DNA of 64,000 nt from Eretmocerus hayati (GCA_029851415.1 CM056742.1:88278748-88342747), one strand, 5' to 3'. Shown: positions 21,535-34,255, numbered from the stretch's first letter. Notes: a model not told the origin generated them from the letters alone. Translations and numbers: made by a program.

Positions 21535-23408
21535 ATTGATTGATTGATGGTCCTTTATTTGTCCGTAGACAAAAGTTAAAGATACATATATTTTACATAT
21601 GTCACAAAATATCAGTCTCATGAAAATAAATAAATTCTCCTTCAAATAGGTAATCAATATTTCTCGGTTTGGTCAAGGACAAGGTACATCACAGTTCGTG
21701 AATAGTCATATGATACTAAAAACGAAATAATAGCACCGAGGGTGAATACTACATAGATTACAATACAATAACGTCGACAAGGGCTCACAAAAAAAAAAAT
21801 ATCACATTCATATATGAGTCTCGTGACGCAAAGTCACGCATGAAGGCTAATCCTCTTAGTGAAAAGAAAAGAAAATAGGAACAAATAGGAAAAGCCCAGG
21901 TCGCTTAAAGATTGAAATGTTGCATCCCGCTCACATCAATTCTCTGTGGAGGTTGCTCGAACAAGAATTCTTTGATTGCCTCCTTGAACAATGAAATTTT
22001 CTGTACCTGCCGTAGAACCGAGGGGAGGAAGCTCCACAGGCGAGCACATTGAACTTGGAACGATCTTCGGCCATATTCGAGCCTCATCCTGGGAACTTGG
22101 AGTTCTTGCTCTTCGGCATTACCCCGAGAAGGGCGATCGGACTGGTACCTGGTAAACATTGCAGCCAGGTAGCCAGGTTCTCCCAAATGCATGATCTTGT
22201 GCATGATAATGGCTGCAAAGTACATTCGCCGCGAATCAGTACGCAACCAGCCCAATCTTTCCCTAAACGGAGTAATATGCTCGTCCCTCCTAAGATCAAA
22301 AATGTATCTCACACATGCATTGCTCAGTCGCTGTATTCGTTGTCGTTGTTCGTCCGTCGCATCAAGGTGAACGATAGTACAGTAGTCCAGGTGGGGTTGG
22401 ACCAACGCCTCGATTAAACGAATTCGTAGAGTCCTGGTGATGCATGCCCTGAAAAATCGCAAACCGTATAGGGCTCGGTTGACTTTCTTTGTCACTTGAT
22501 TTATTTGCGATTTCCACGATAATTCACTATCAAGAACAACACCAAGACTCACAACTGTATCGCTGAAAGGGATGAGAACTCCTTCCTGTATCTCAACACC
22601 TGGCAAATCCATCCTTTTCAGATCCTTGATATTCCTCTCAGAAGAGAAAGAGATTGCCTTGGTTTTACCAGCGTTGAGACGCAGGCCGGAGCCATCGGCC
22701 CACCCAACGACGAGTCGCCCTATTTCTTCTAACCGAGCAATTCCCTCTCTGATATTCTTCTTCTCTACTTGAGTATAAATTTGGAGATCATCTGCGTAGA
22801 AGACGTGATTAACCGACTTTCCTTCTAGTAACCCAGGTAGATCATTGACGTATAAACTAAAGAGCAGAGGCCCAAGAACGGATCCCTGTGGAACACCCAG
22901 ATTGGTGGCGAGCCAATCGGAATTTCCATTCTTGGGAGTTACTATTTGGGTGCGACCTTGTAAATATGATTTAATCCACAGGAGTGCCGATCACGAGAAA
23001 CCAAGATGTCGTAGTTTTCTCAGTAGTTTCGTTGGTGAGATTGTGTCAAAAGCTTTGCTGAAGTCGAATAGTAATAGCAGTGTGATCTTCCTCCTGTCTA
23101 TGCCTATTCTGATGTCATCGGTTAGTTTCAGCAGAGCTGTCTGGGTACTATGGTGTTGTCTGAAACCAGCCTGGAAGCCATCTAATAATTTTTCTTTCTT
23201 CAAAAACTCCGTGATTTTGATCATGTCCAATTTTTTCGAGAACCTTAGCAAGGAAGCACAGCAGCGCAATAGGACGAAAATCCGAGACTGACGATGGAGC
23301 TGCCGTCTTTTTCAATGCAATCAGCTGTGCTTTCTTCTAGGCCTCGGGAAAGATGCTGTGAGCAAAAGAGGAGTTGAAAATATGTACAATAAGATCACCT
23401 AACGTCGG
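21532..23408 (-). mobile_element. Non-LTR retrotransposon E3, 5'-truncated
   Basis: A minus-strand fragment of about 1.88 kb with its 3' tail (ATTG)n at 21532, a stem around GTCCGTAGAC and an A-rich 3' UTR. It belongs to the same family as E1. It ends at 23408 within a sequence that in E1 reads GGGAGAGCTTTT (about 15890). In E3 the GGGAGAG merges into the GA tract. Confidence 0.9.
21905..23290 (-). pseudogene. E3 reverse transcriptase fragment
   Basis: The 235-codon ORF 21905-22612 is an unbroken RT C-terminal region (MDLPGVEIQEG, SLGVVLDSELSWKS, QPHLDYCTIVHLDATDEQ, ERLGWLRTDSRRMYFA) ending QRIDVSGMQHFNL. Upstream on the minus strand lie YADD-DLQIYTQ (about 22776-22810), GVPQGSVLGPLLFSLYVND (about 22850-22900) and LFDFSKAFDTI (about 23040-23080), separated by frameshifts. 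Compared with E1, the active site is intact. Confidence 0.88.

Positions 23409-23436
<28 letters not shown>
23407..23436. repeat. (GA)n tract between E3 and E4
   Basis: About 30 bp of GA. It shares GGGAGAG with the truncation point of E3. Confidence 0.93.
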
Positions 23437-23439
<3 letters not shown>

Positions 23440-23628
23440 ATTTTGATTGATTTAACTTTATTAGCCCGGGGACACTGAGTCCCATGGGGCAAAACGAGAG
23501 ACAATGGATACATAAATTTTATAAAATTTTATAAAATTTTTATAAAATAGGCAGATATATGCTCAGCAATCGTACTCCTCGATGCATTATATAACCACTA
23601 CTTAAACACTAAATAACAGTAACAGGTA

Positions 23629-24724
23629 CAGTCCCTACCATAAATAATGGAACACGTAGGGTCTCACTCAAACAGCGATATCTCCGATTTGATTGGTCGT
23701 ACGGAAATTCTGAAAAAAGGATTTTGAAGAGTACAAAAAAATCTATCAATTTATGGATTCTAATGATTTTTTACGTGCTTTTTAAGTGCCCGTGCACGTG
23801 GTTGAAAATCAGAAAAAACTTTCCTTCAATCAATCACCTACAATTTTGACGGGAGTGATCCAATCACAAAAATATTCACGGGATCTTGTAGATCGTTCAA
23901 AAATCTGAAAATTTGGTCCTCTGTAAAATTTTCGTACGACCCTTCGAGTCTGACTTACGAGCTCCGAAGGAAAACTTTGTAGTAACATAGGGTGTTTATG
24001 GAGATACCGAGCCTGGCACCTGTTCAATTTCCTTTCGCTCTATTCTGGGGCAAAATTGGATTTTAAAAAAAAACATGACACATGATTTCAACGTAAAATG
24101 ATCTCATCTTTTAGAATATTTCATCAGATTTTGTCTCAAATGTGACCTATGGGAGCAAAACACGAAATTTATCAATTTTCACATCAAATTTCGAGAAATC
24201 GTTGCTATCTCAAATCTCAATCAAAATCTGATGAAATATTCAGAAAGATCGAACATTTTACGTCGAAATTATATGCCATGATATTTTTCTGATTCGATTT
24301 TGCCCCTGAATAGAGCGAGAGACAATTGAACAGGTGCCAGGATCGGTATCTCCATAAACACCCTATGTTAGTACGAAGTTTTCTTTCGGAGCTCGTAAGT
24401 CAGACGGGAAGGGTCGTACAAAAATTTTACAGAGGACCAAATTTTTAGATTTTTAAACGATCTACAAGATCCCGTGCGTAGTTTTGTGATTAAATCACTC
24501 CCGTCAAAATTGTAGGTGATTGATTGAAGGAAAATTTTTTCTGATTTTCAACCACGTGTACGGGCACTTGAAAAGCATGTAAAAAATTATTAAAACCCAT
24601 AAATCGATAGATTTTTTTGTGTTCTTCAAAACCCTTCTTTCAGAATTCCCGTACAACCAATCAAATCGGAGATATCGCTGTTTGAGTGAGACCCTACGTG
24701 TTCCATTATTTATAGTAGGGACTG
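23629..24724. mobile_element. 1.1-kb palindromic Tc1/mariner-type element
   Basis: Ends CAGTCCCTACCATAAATAAT and its near-complement are flanked by TA (23627-23628, 24725-24726), the Tc1/mariner target signature. The two ~500-bp arms are almost complete inverted copies around a ~90-bp loop near 24130-24225. No transposase is present. The flanking E4 3' UTR is continuous when it is removed. Confidence 0.88.
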
Positions 24725-24844
24725 TACATTGATCAACTCGTGACTGTGAGAAGGGATGACGGTAAATGAGCACAGGTAGCAAAAACACCAGTGTCAGACG
24801 ATTGGTATGGACCACTTTCGACGAGAATATGAACGAGCTGTGTG

Positions 24845-25523
24845 TTACGATTCGACGAGTTCATCTTGACTGTGCAGATGAGCTAGAAGATGTTTTTTGA
24901 ACGTTTCAACTGTTGTTGCGTCCCGAGGAAGAGATGAAAGTACTTGAGGTAACTTATTCCAGAACTTAGCAGCTGCAATTCTGAATGATTTTTCATATGT
25001 GCTAGTGCGAGCTGTTTTGATAAGCAAATCGCCCGTTTGCAATCGCTTTGACCTGTGTAGGGTAGTATTGCATATTTCAGTAATGTGACAGGCCAAGTAG
25101 CTGGGGGTGCCGCTTTTCAGTATTTGAAATGTTTGACTAGCCAAGAAGTACTCTCGACGAGACTTGACAGATAGCCATCCTAACTGTTTACGATAGGGAG
25201 TGATATGGTCGCGCCAGGGGATATTGCCAAAGATAAAGCGTGTGCATGCGTTTTGTGCTCTTTGGAGTTTGAGGTCCAATCCCTTATCAAGACTATGAAA
25301 AACAAGGCAAGCGTAATCGAAGAAAGGCATGATAAGAGATTGAACTAGTGTTTTCCTGATTGAGAACGAGAGTGCATGACGGTGAGACCTAAGTTGGCGT
25401 AGAGTACCGAAGACCTGCTGACAAATATGTGACACTTGCTTTTTCCAGTTGAGGTCGCTGCTTATCCAAACACCCAGGTTCTTTACCTCTGACACATAGT
25501 CTACAGGAGTGCCATCGATTTGT

Positions 25524-25525
<2 letters not shown>
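24845..25525 (-). pseudogene. E4 reverse transcriptase C-terminal fragment
   Basis: An open minus-strand frame starts at the GA junction with QIDGTPVDYVSEVKNLGVW. It continues through PFFDYACLVFHSL, ARFIFG-like and RKQLGWLSVKSRREYF motifs to the terminal HLHSQDELVES. It is related to the E2 C-terminus more than to E1/E3. The open frame is complete to its stop but lacks the catalytic half. The long SLSLSL stretch upstream of it is translated GA microsatellite. Confidence 0.85.

Positions 25526-25602
<77 letters not shown>
25526..25602. repeat. (GA)n tract at the 5' end of E4
   Basis: About 77 bp of GA directly adjoining the truncated RT frame of E4. Confidence 0.95.
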
Positions 25603-25605
<3 letters not shown>

Positions 25606-25710
25606 GTGATCCGAAGGCCTGGCACCCTCCTTGTGAGGCTGGTCCTGTGGCTAGGGATGAGGCTGGCTCTGTAGCTAAATATCTTTTATAAAGAGAGATT
25701 TGTAAAGAGA
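25603..25710. other. ~108-bp insert between GA tract and E5 tail
   Basis: It contains GAGGCTGG-type short repeats and ends with GATTTGTAAAGAGAGA, which also occurs at 25517-25532. The (GA)n plus this segment are therefore bracketed by a ~16-bp direct repeat, possibly a target duplication. Confidence 0.5.
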
Positions 25711-26156
<446 letters not shown>

Positions 26157-27150
26157 TACAGAACGTTTCCGATATGTTGAATATCCTTCACCATCTTTTA
26201 ATATTCAGATACTTTGAATAGGAAAGAAGATGTAAAATATCTGAAGAATATTTACAGAAACACCATTGACCGGTTTGAAAGAGTGGGAAAAAATAACACT
26301 CGAATTTACACGGTTTCAAGATAGTTTTGTTAGATTGTCTGTCTCTGAATAGATCACGATCAATATCAAGATTCACGTCTGGCTGGGAAAATATCTATTT
26401 CACCACCATTACGGTTCATGCCCACCATTCATGCATGAAATTGCGCGTTCTGTAACTCTCGCCCTCTCATTAGTCGCTCTTGGGGAGTCACACTTGTTGT
26501 CGACAGGGATTTCCCACCGTTTTCTTTCCCCAATGAGAATACTGAGAGATCGAGAAATCTAAAATCCACAATACCATCTGTAAGATTGCACATCCTATAA
26601 TCATGTATTCCGTTTACAATTGATTTATAACTTTGGAAAATTGGATAACAGGTTGAATAGTTGCTGCTCCTAGTACGGATTCATTATGATGTGATATTCA
26701 ATATTTTCAGGTATTTGGTCATCTTCTTATTCTATTATTATATGATTGTTGAGAGAGTATTTTCATTATTTATATTCCATATATGTATGATTTTCAGCTT
26801 GGGAAGGGCTATAGAACATAGTTGAAACGTCACACGAACTGAGCAATGATGAAAAATAGCAAGAAGAATCGATAGCTTCAGATTATTGAATCGTATGAAA
26901 TAGATCCAGGCGTTACCGTTAGGTGACGACTGGGCTATCTCGCAAACGAGTTGAAACTTCTACCTTATATACTTGCGGAAAAATCAGAGTTCACCCTCAC
27001 CTTCCAAAGCTCTTTCATTCGACTGGACACTGACCTGCGATGGAATTGAGCATCATATTGAATATTCATGATGCCGATGTGCAACAGGTCATGATTATTC
27101 GAAATTCAATTTCAGGCTCCAAAATCATCTAAACGGAGTTATTCGGACAT
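26157..27150. other. No gene recognised; contains inverted partner of 8698-8953
   Basis: TTGAATATCCTTCACCAT at about 26176 resembles the sequence at 8951-8969, just left of the E0 GA tract. Positions 26628-26812 are the inverted copy of 8698-8953. The rest holds only short ORFs. Confidence 0.6.
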
Positions 27151-27280
27151 AGAGTGAGAGGGTCTTGGGTCTTGGGCAGACCACTCAAGTCGTTAATGAA
27201 ATTTAGGATGGAGAAGCGACTCCATTTTCAACTCGAATATATGCGAAGATCCCCCTATCGCTCCAGGGTCTATTTCGAGA

Positions 27281-27589
27281 GTGCTCTCTCTTCCCGCCCG
27301 AATGTATCGTTCAGCAGCAAGTGCTCCAACACCTGCTCCACCTCAGTTTAACGTGCCTTTACCACTGGCTCCAAAGCCTGCTTCAGTGCCTGCTCTACCT
27401 TACTTTGAGGTGCCTCCGCCACCGGCTCCAGAGCCAACTCCAGAGGACATCGAGCAAATCGAACCGCAGGAGTTCTTCTCCGGGAAGTACGAGGTTCTTT
27501 CCCTCGTTGAGCCACCGACAGAGCTGAGAGCTCTATTCGAGTGGGGTTTGGAGGTACGGCAGAGTATCTCAGAACAACGGGAGAGATGA
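27281..27589 (+). CDS. Hypothetical proline-rich 102-residue ORF
   Basis: The ORF is rich in Pro and Ala in its first 60 residues (PLAPKPASVPALP, VPPPPAPEPTPEDIEQIEP). The tail is acidic and helical (FFSGKYEVLSLVEPPTELRALFEWGLEVRQ). No family is recognised. The composition is unusual for a random ORF in this AT-rich DNA and the minus strand is less convincing. It could be an exon of a degraded gag-like or host gene. There is no partner ORF nearby apart from an overlapping 65-codon frame at 27154. Confidence 0.3.
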   Translation: MLSLPARMYRSAASAPTPAPPQFNVPLPLAPKPASVPALPYFEVPPPPAPEPTPEDIEQIEPQEFFSGKYEVLSLVEPPTELRALFEWGLEVRQSISEQRER

Positions 27590-28334
27590 GAGATCAACGA
27601 AGTTAGCTGTACAACCATCTCAAGGAATCGAAGATCCCTTGACTCGAGACAGCAGTGGCGGATCTATACTATATGCTTGAGAGGCTTCGGAGGAGCCCGC
27701 TCAAGGAAAAGCTCAGAGCCGAGAGCACGATGCCTCAGACTTGAGAACAACCCGCCCCACACCCTCCCTTATGTATCGTTCTTTTTTATATCTATGGTTC
27801 CCTTTTTTATATGTAGTTCTGAGTCTTGTCTTTCTCAATGTAGATTCGTGAGTTCACCACATGTAGATTCATCTTCTGTATGTAATCTTATGTTTCATAT
27901 GTGGTTTTTCATGTATTCTCGTGAGTCTCGTTATCTTTAATACGTCCTCTTTTGTGAGTCTTTTGTATGTTAATGAATGAATCGAATGAACTTTAGACTT
28001 AAGAGAGCTGGAGGAGTGTAGGATTGGTTTATGCAAAACCAAGGGAAACTTGAGCATGCTCAAGATTTCTCCGGTTTTCTATGAATCGATTTTGGTTGAC
28101 ACCACAGATATGAGCGATGGTTGGGGCTCTACCTTTTGTTCTCTCATTTTTCAAATTCAGCAACTGATTCTCTTTCATTCCCAGAGGAGGCAGTGACTCA
28201 TTTTTTCTCATTATTTTCAGGCCCCGAGGGAAGAGTCACTAATTTGCTTCTGCTTTGCAGGTGCAGGAGCTAATTTTCTTCTCTCGGGTCATGGGGAGAA
28301 AGCAAGTCATCATCTTCTCAGCTGCAGCAACTCA
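27590..28334. other. No gene recognised
   Basis: It contains repetitive TATGTAGATTC/TATGTAG-type phrases at 27780-27900 and no ORF with recognisable content. Confidence 0.4.
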
Positions 28335-28745
28335 ATTTCCTTTCTTATTTCCGGGCCTCGAAGGGCTGATTTCTCGCGGAATATTCCACATGCTATATCG
28401 GCTAGGATGAGGCGAACCTCGTGCCTTCGAATAAGCTGCCACAGGACTTGGAGATGAGGCTCCAAAATCCACGGATGTTCGGGCCGAATCATCAATCCAG
28501 CAAGCAGGTTTGGGTCGAGCGTGGTCAAGATGGTGGAAAAGACAGGAATCTGCACCAGTGCTAGGGTGGATACCTGCATTTCCGCACATAGTTGGTGGCA
28601 CAGGTTTATCACCTTTTCCTGTATTTCCCTATATTTGATGGTATTGAGATAGTTGCAAATTTTTCCATCCACCAAACGTTTCCCTCATCATGACTTAATA
28701 GACCACTCCAGACTCCAAACCTGCTGTTGGTACTAGAAGTGGAGA
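28335..28745 (+). repeat. ~360-bp dispersed repeat, copy R1
   Basis: Shares GTGGTCAAGATGGTGGAAAA and CATCAATCCAGCA with R2 in the same orientation and with R3-R5 in reverse orientation. The 121-codon minus ORF 28310-28675 is not conserved in the other copies. Confidence 0.85.
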
Positions 28746-28756
28746 GAAATAAATCT

Positions 28757-30212
28757 CAGTATATATGTCGAAGCCGGTTACTCAAACCCGCCGATCAATT
28801 AACTGGCTAGCCGGTAAAGTAACCGCGACCGGTTAATGAAATTCGCACGAGCGCATGCATTTCTTCGTTGACTGTCCAGTCAGTTCAGTAACTGGCTGAT
28901 GCTGCCCGCCAGTTACTTACCAGGCTGGCATGTCTTCGGCCTATTAATGAAATCTATGGGATGAGTATCGGAAAATGAGCACGCCTCGCAATTATCTACT
29001 GATACTTGGAATTTTCTTCCTCATTTTCATTGAATATAGTGTATTTCGAACCGAAGACAAGCGTGAGAGCACATATAAGGAAACTATAATATGTCTCATG
29101 TCATCAATCAATCGCACACTCAAATTTCCCTCATCATTTCGGTACACATGATCAACGCCTGAGAGTATCCATACAAAGCATATAATGATGATGAATGTTG
29201 AAGAGTATTTCTGAAACTCTAAAAATTATGAATTGTCGAAATAAAATATCAGTATGGTTTTGATAGGAAAGATACAATCAAATCATCACTTATTCTCGCA
29301 AGCTCTAGAATGATGCCATCGAGAGTTTCACTGCAACTGGGCCTTGGAGGCAGGAGTAGTGCTCGGTGGAACACTGACTTCCTGCAGACAAGCACTTGAA
29401 TCCAACAGAATGTGAGGGGGTTGTAATTGATATCTAAAACAGTGTGCATCGGAGTGAGGCAAAGAAGGGTCTGATCAAGGGTCGATTCCCAAGGATAAAA
29501 TGCAGAAGTCGAGAATCAGCACCGTCTCACTTTAGGAAATACCTCAAAACGATGGGATATCTTTGCGGGAAGCTGCGTCTCATAAGTTACATATTTGGGG
29601 GGAGGAAAGCTCTAGGAATCTCGACTGCTTGTTAGCAGGAAGTCAGTGTTGCACTGAGCACTGCTCCTACCTCCAGGGCGCAGTTACAGTGAAACTCTAT
29701 CTTTCCTATCACGACCATACTTATATTCTATTTGAACAGTTGAATACTTTTAGAGTTTCAGAAATACTCTCCAACATTCATCATCTTCATATGCTTTGTA
29801 TGAATACTCTCAGGCGTTGATTATGTGTAACAAAATGATCAGAAAAATTTGAATGTACGATTGACTCATGACATGAGACATATTATATCTTTCCCATGTG
29901 TGCTCTCACGCTTGTCTTCGGTTCGAAATACACTATATTCAATGAAAATAGAGGGAAAATTTCAAGTTACAATCGACAGATGCGAGGCGCGCTCATTTTC
30001 CGATACTCATCCCATAGATTTCATTAACGGGCTGAAAACATGCCAGCCTGTTAAGTAACTGTTGGACAGCATCAGCCAGTTACTCAACTGACTAGACAGT
30101 CAACGAAGAAATGCATGCGCTCGTACAAATTTTATTAACCGGGCGCGGTTACTTTACCAGCTAGGCAGTTAATTAAGCGCCGGATTTGAGTAACCGGCTA
30201 CGACATATACAT
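28757..30212. repeat. Palindrome P1, ~1.45 kb
   Basis: The arms begin ATATATGTCG... and GCCGGTTACTCAAA near 28760 and return as TTTGAGTAACCGGCT near 30187. They stay alignable to a loop at about 29400-29625. Arms are moderately diverged. No target duplication or coding sequence is apparent. Confidence 0.82.
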
Positions 30213-32745
30213 GTGTCTCATCAATTTTAGCTCTCTCATGCTCAGATGAAGGAATTTTGTGTCGTGGTATCCAAATTTTGGGAGCTATGAGACGTATAGA
30301 TTCGAGGATCTGAAAAAAAACTCAGCAACATTCTACATGCTATATTGACTGGAATAAGGCGAACCTCATGTCTTCAAATGACTATTAATGGTCACTACTA
30401 CAGAACTTGGAGACGAGGTTCCGACATCCACAACCGTTCGGACCAAGTCATCAATCCAGCAGGCAGGTTCGGGTTGAGCGTGGTCAAGATGGTGGAAAAG
30501 ACAGGAATCCACGCTAGCCTAGGGTGGATTCCTTCACGTAGTTGATGGCACCGGCTGTCAACATCTTTCTCTTTTGTCCATAACTCCATGTTATGCAGGG
30601 GATCCAAAATTTTCTCATCGACGAAATATTTTGATCATCATCCAAAAAGATATTCCAGACTCCAAAATTGCTGTGGCACTAAGAGTAAGACAATCATGAG
30701 GAGAGTGAGATGGAATGTCTTTGTATTCTCCATCAAAATGGAATTAAGTTGATGGGAAGTAGTGCTTAGCTTATACAATAACTGGAATTTTCATTCCGAC
30801 TCAAGTGATAATGTAAGAGAAGATATTCAATTTTTTAAGTGTTTTGTCTGCCCCACAAGATAAAATCAAGTTTGAAGCTTCGAACAGAAAGTGATTTCAG
30901 ACAAGGTTTGTGGACTACGATGGAATTCCTACCTTCGATTCGGGAAAATCAAGAAAACTAATTATACGTCAGTAAAATATTGAAACGAGATGTCTCGAGC
31001 TGCGTGCAAGCCTCGTTGAAGTTGCTTCATTCTCCACGTGTCTTCGCCTTGCCTCTCATCCCTTTTTTCTGTTATTTGGGCGCAGCCTTAGGTCAGATAC
31101 ACATGGCGTATTCCACTCCACCACTGCTGGTTGGCTGCACATTTCTGTAAAGGCAGAGAGAGTGGATTTTGAGATATTCATAAGCTCTCAATTATTCCTC
31201 CCATAAGAGGCTGATGAAAGAGCTCGAAGGCTAAGATTCACACTGTTCAGTGCGTTTGCCAAGACCCCTTTCCGATTCACCAATATTGCGGTCAAAGTTC
31301 CGGTTCCTCCTTACGAAAGAAGAAATACGAAAATAGAAATACTTCGTACAAAGTTTTGAAGGATGGTCAAGACTAGCCACGAGTCTTATTGTGAAGTGAA
31401 AAATCGTGAGTGATCAAAAGTACTCTTTTATCATGTCGCGGCCATTGTATAAGACTATATTTCGCAATTCACATGTAATTTCGAACGCGAAGTCTGTGCG
31501 AAATAGTGGAAGTGCGGGTTGTTTTTCATTCCTCCATGCATGCATGAGTTTCTCGGAAATCGGAACGACAGTCTCCACTCTCTCCCTCTCATTACGCGAC
31601 TCACTATAAAGTTAGCTAGTAAAAGAATTCGAGAGCTTCTCGAAACTACCCATGAGTGTTTATTGGTACTCTTTGACTAGAAAATTGCAAAGGATCGGAA
31701 CTACTCCTTTACTTCGTCGCGGCCATAATTTGAAATTATATTTCGCCACACGCATGTTCTTCGAAATGCGAACTCTGTGCGAGATAGTGGGAGTGCGGGT
31801 TGTCTTTCATTTTTCGATGCATGCATGGTTTTCTAGGAAATCGAAAGAACAGTCTCCCCTCTTCCTCCCTCATTTCTCGACTCACAAAGTTAGCTCAAGG
31901 AGAGTTGAGAGCTTGATGGAATTCCGATATTTTAGTGACGTGTGATTAGTTTTCTTGATTCTACCAAATTGAAGGTGAAAATTTTATCGTAGCCCTCGAA
32001 CTTTAAACTCGAGTTTATTTTGTTGGGCAGCCAAGACACTTCAAAACTTGATCATCACTTTTTCCATGATCACTTGAGTTGGAATGAAAATTCCAATCAT
32101 CGTATAACTCAGCTTATTTTTTTATTTTTTTTTTTTATTTGGTTATTCAGAGAGGCTCTTGAGCACTTTCATGCTATTTAGCGTCTAATAACTCAGCTTA
32201 GCACTATTCTCCATTAACCTAATTCCACAATCTCATTTCATTCTCCTCATGTGATTGTCTTACTCTTAATGCCACGGCAATTTTGGAGTCTGGAGTATTC
32301 CTTAGGATAATGATGAGAGAAATATTTCGTCGATGAGAACATTTTGAATCACCTGAATAGCATGAAGTAATGGAAAGAACAGAAAAATGTTAACAGTCGG
32401 TGCCATTAACCATGTAAGAAAATCCATTAATCCACCGTAGGCTAGCATGGATTCCTGTCTTTCCCACCAACTTGACCACGTTCGACCCAAACCTGCTTGC
32501 TGGATTGATGACTTGCCCCGAACAGTTGTGGATGTTTGAACCTCGTCTCCAAGTTCTGTAGTAGCTCATTCAAAGACATGAGGTTCGCCTTATCCCAGCC
32601 AATATAGCATGTAGAATGTTGTTGAGTTTTTCAGGTGTTGGGATCTATACGTCTCATAGCTTTCATAAACTGGATACCACGGAACAAAATTCTTTTATAT
32701 GAGCAGAAGGAAGCTAAAATTGCTGAGACACATTCATATCCTAAC
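30205..32745. repeat. Palindrome P2, ~2.5 kb, with ~360-bp repeat in each arm
   Basis: Outer arms contain GGTATCC near 30287 and its complement near 32675, followed inward by repeat copies R2 (30320-30690, forward) and R3 (32265-32645, reverse). Further in, 30690-31000 is the diverged reverse complement of 31910-32260. Centre near 31475. Confidence 0.8.
31437..31880 (+). repeat. Tandem duplication, period ~282 bp, at the P2 centre
   Basis: GCGGCCAT... followed by GTGCGGGTTGT and ATGCATGCATG occurs near 31437-31610 and again near 31720-31880 with divergence. Confidence 0.72.
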
Positions 32746-32746
32746 A

Positions 32747-33090
32747 AGGGAGGACCACAGTGTTTGGGTCAATAATCGCCTCCAAGGTTTTTCTACAGTT
32801 TGGTACTGCTCAGAATATGAACAATCCAGAGTAACTCCGTCCAATGGGCCTCCTGTCCAGAGATACAGCCACTGAGATTAGTATTGCTAATATGGGCCTA
32901 TGTAAAAAGAAGATATCTATAGATATACTGACAATTCTAACGTTTTCGACTATAGCTCTGAACAGGAGGCCCATTGGACGGAGTTACTCTGGATTTTTCA
33001 TATCCTAGGTAATAACAAATTGTAAAAAAATCTTGAAGGTGATTGACGACTCAAACACTGTGGTCTCTCCTTGTAAGATTAATTCCTTTC
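32747..33090. repeat. Palindrome P3, ~340 bp
   Basis: GACCACAGTGTTTGGGTC near 32752 and CAAACACTGTGGTC near 33050-33066 are the outer ends. The inner arms include GGAGTTACTCTGG at about 32980 and its complement near 32830. It resembles a MITE, but no clear target duplication is seen. Confidence 0.75.
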
Positions 33091-33094
33091 CACT

Positions 33095-33450
33095 TCTAGT
33101 ACCAACAGCGGGTTTGGAGTCTGGAGTGGTCTATTGGATGACGACGAGGAAAAAGTTTGGTAGATGGAAAAATTTGCAACTACCTCAATAACATAAAGTG
33201 TAGGAAAATACAGAGAAAGGTGATAATTCTGTGCGACCAACTATGTAAGGAAATCCAATCATCCACTCTAGCACTAGAGTGGATTCCTGTCTTCTCCACC
33301 ATCTTGACCACGCTCGACCGATACCTGCTTGCTGGATTGATGACTTGACCCGGACATTTGTGGATGTGGGAACCTCATCTCCAAGTTCTGTAGCAGCTCA
33401 TTCAAAGGCATGAGGTTCACCTCATCCTAGCCAATATAGCATGTAGAATG
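33095..33450 (-). repeat. ~360-bp dispersed repeat, copy R4
   Basis: Reverse orientation relative to R1; begins TAGTACCAACAGCGGGTTTG and ends with ATAGCATGTAGAATGTTCC. It directly adjoins P3. Confidence 0.82.
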
Positions 33451-33589
33451 TTCCAGGAAGTTTTTTTGTTTTATGGTTCATGCATCTCATGAATTTTAGA
33501 ATTCGAATCACGGCAAAGAATTTTGTCATGTGGGCACGAGAAAGTTTATAGTCATCAGATATACTCATGTATTGAGATTTATCCCTTTT

Positions 33590-33880
33590 TACTTTTAGTA
33601 CCAACAGCAGATTTTGGATCTGGGTTGGTCTTTGGAAGATAGACCACTTCCCTAACACCATGTGATGGGGAAACAGGGAAAATTGATAACCCTGTGCCAT
33701 CAACTATGTTGGAAAATCCAGGAACTTACCTTAGCACTGGCTTGAATTTATCTTTTTCCCATCATCTCGACCACGCTTGACCCATACTCGCTTGTTGGAT
33801 TGAGGACTTGGCCCAAAAATTTGGGGTGTTTGAAACCCCTTTTTCGAGCTTTGTAATGACACATTCATAGGCGCAATATT
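33590..33880 (-). repeat. ~360-bp dispersed repeat, copy R5, more diverged
   Basis: Same order of landmarks as R4 (TAGTACCAACAGCAG, then TTGAGGACTTGGCCC) but with more substitutions. Confidence 0.7.
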
Positions 33881-33954
33881 CATGCCAGTCTATACTGTGA
33901 AAGCAGACCATATCTTTCTGAAAGACTGTATAGGTTTCGCTGCTGGAACTTAAT

Positions 33955-34088
33955 AGGTTTATTCGATTATGCTGGTTCGGACCAGTCGGAGCGCTCCGAA
34001 CTCTCGGACCTCTCTCTCTCTTACTCATTGCATTAAAAAGAGAGGTCCGAGAGTCGGAGCGCTCCGACCAGTCTAATCGAATAAATCT
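33955..34088. mobile_element. 134-bp MITE-like palindrome
   Basis: The ends AGGTTTATTCGATTA and TAATCGAATAAATCT are inverted. Inside, both arms contain CGGAGCGCTCCGA and GGTCCGAGAG-type sequence around a CTCTCT centre. A degraded relative sits at 12465-12582. Confidence 0.8.
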
Positions 34089-34255
34089 CTTGAGAATGTT
34101 TTTCCACTCAAAAGGATTACATTCACTCTTACCACAGTTATACGATCCAGATATCGCTGCCGAAGCTGATACTAACATTCTAATACAAATCTCTACGGTT
34201 GTCATCCAATGTCTGGGAATCATTTACAGGTGACTAAGGATACAATCATGCCTTG

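Larger units (their letters stand above)
23437..25525 (-). mobile_element. Non-LTR retrotransposon E4, 5'-truncated, carrying a palindromic insertion
   Basis: The minus-strand element has its 3' tail at 23437 (ATTG-type repeats) and a 3' stem built on CCCGGGGACA and TGGGTCC-type arms, shared with E5. The coding remnant is at 24845-25525, and the 5' end joins a GA tract. A TA-flanked palindrome (23629-24724) sits in its 3' UTR. Confidence 0.87.
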
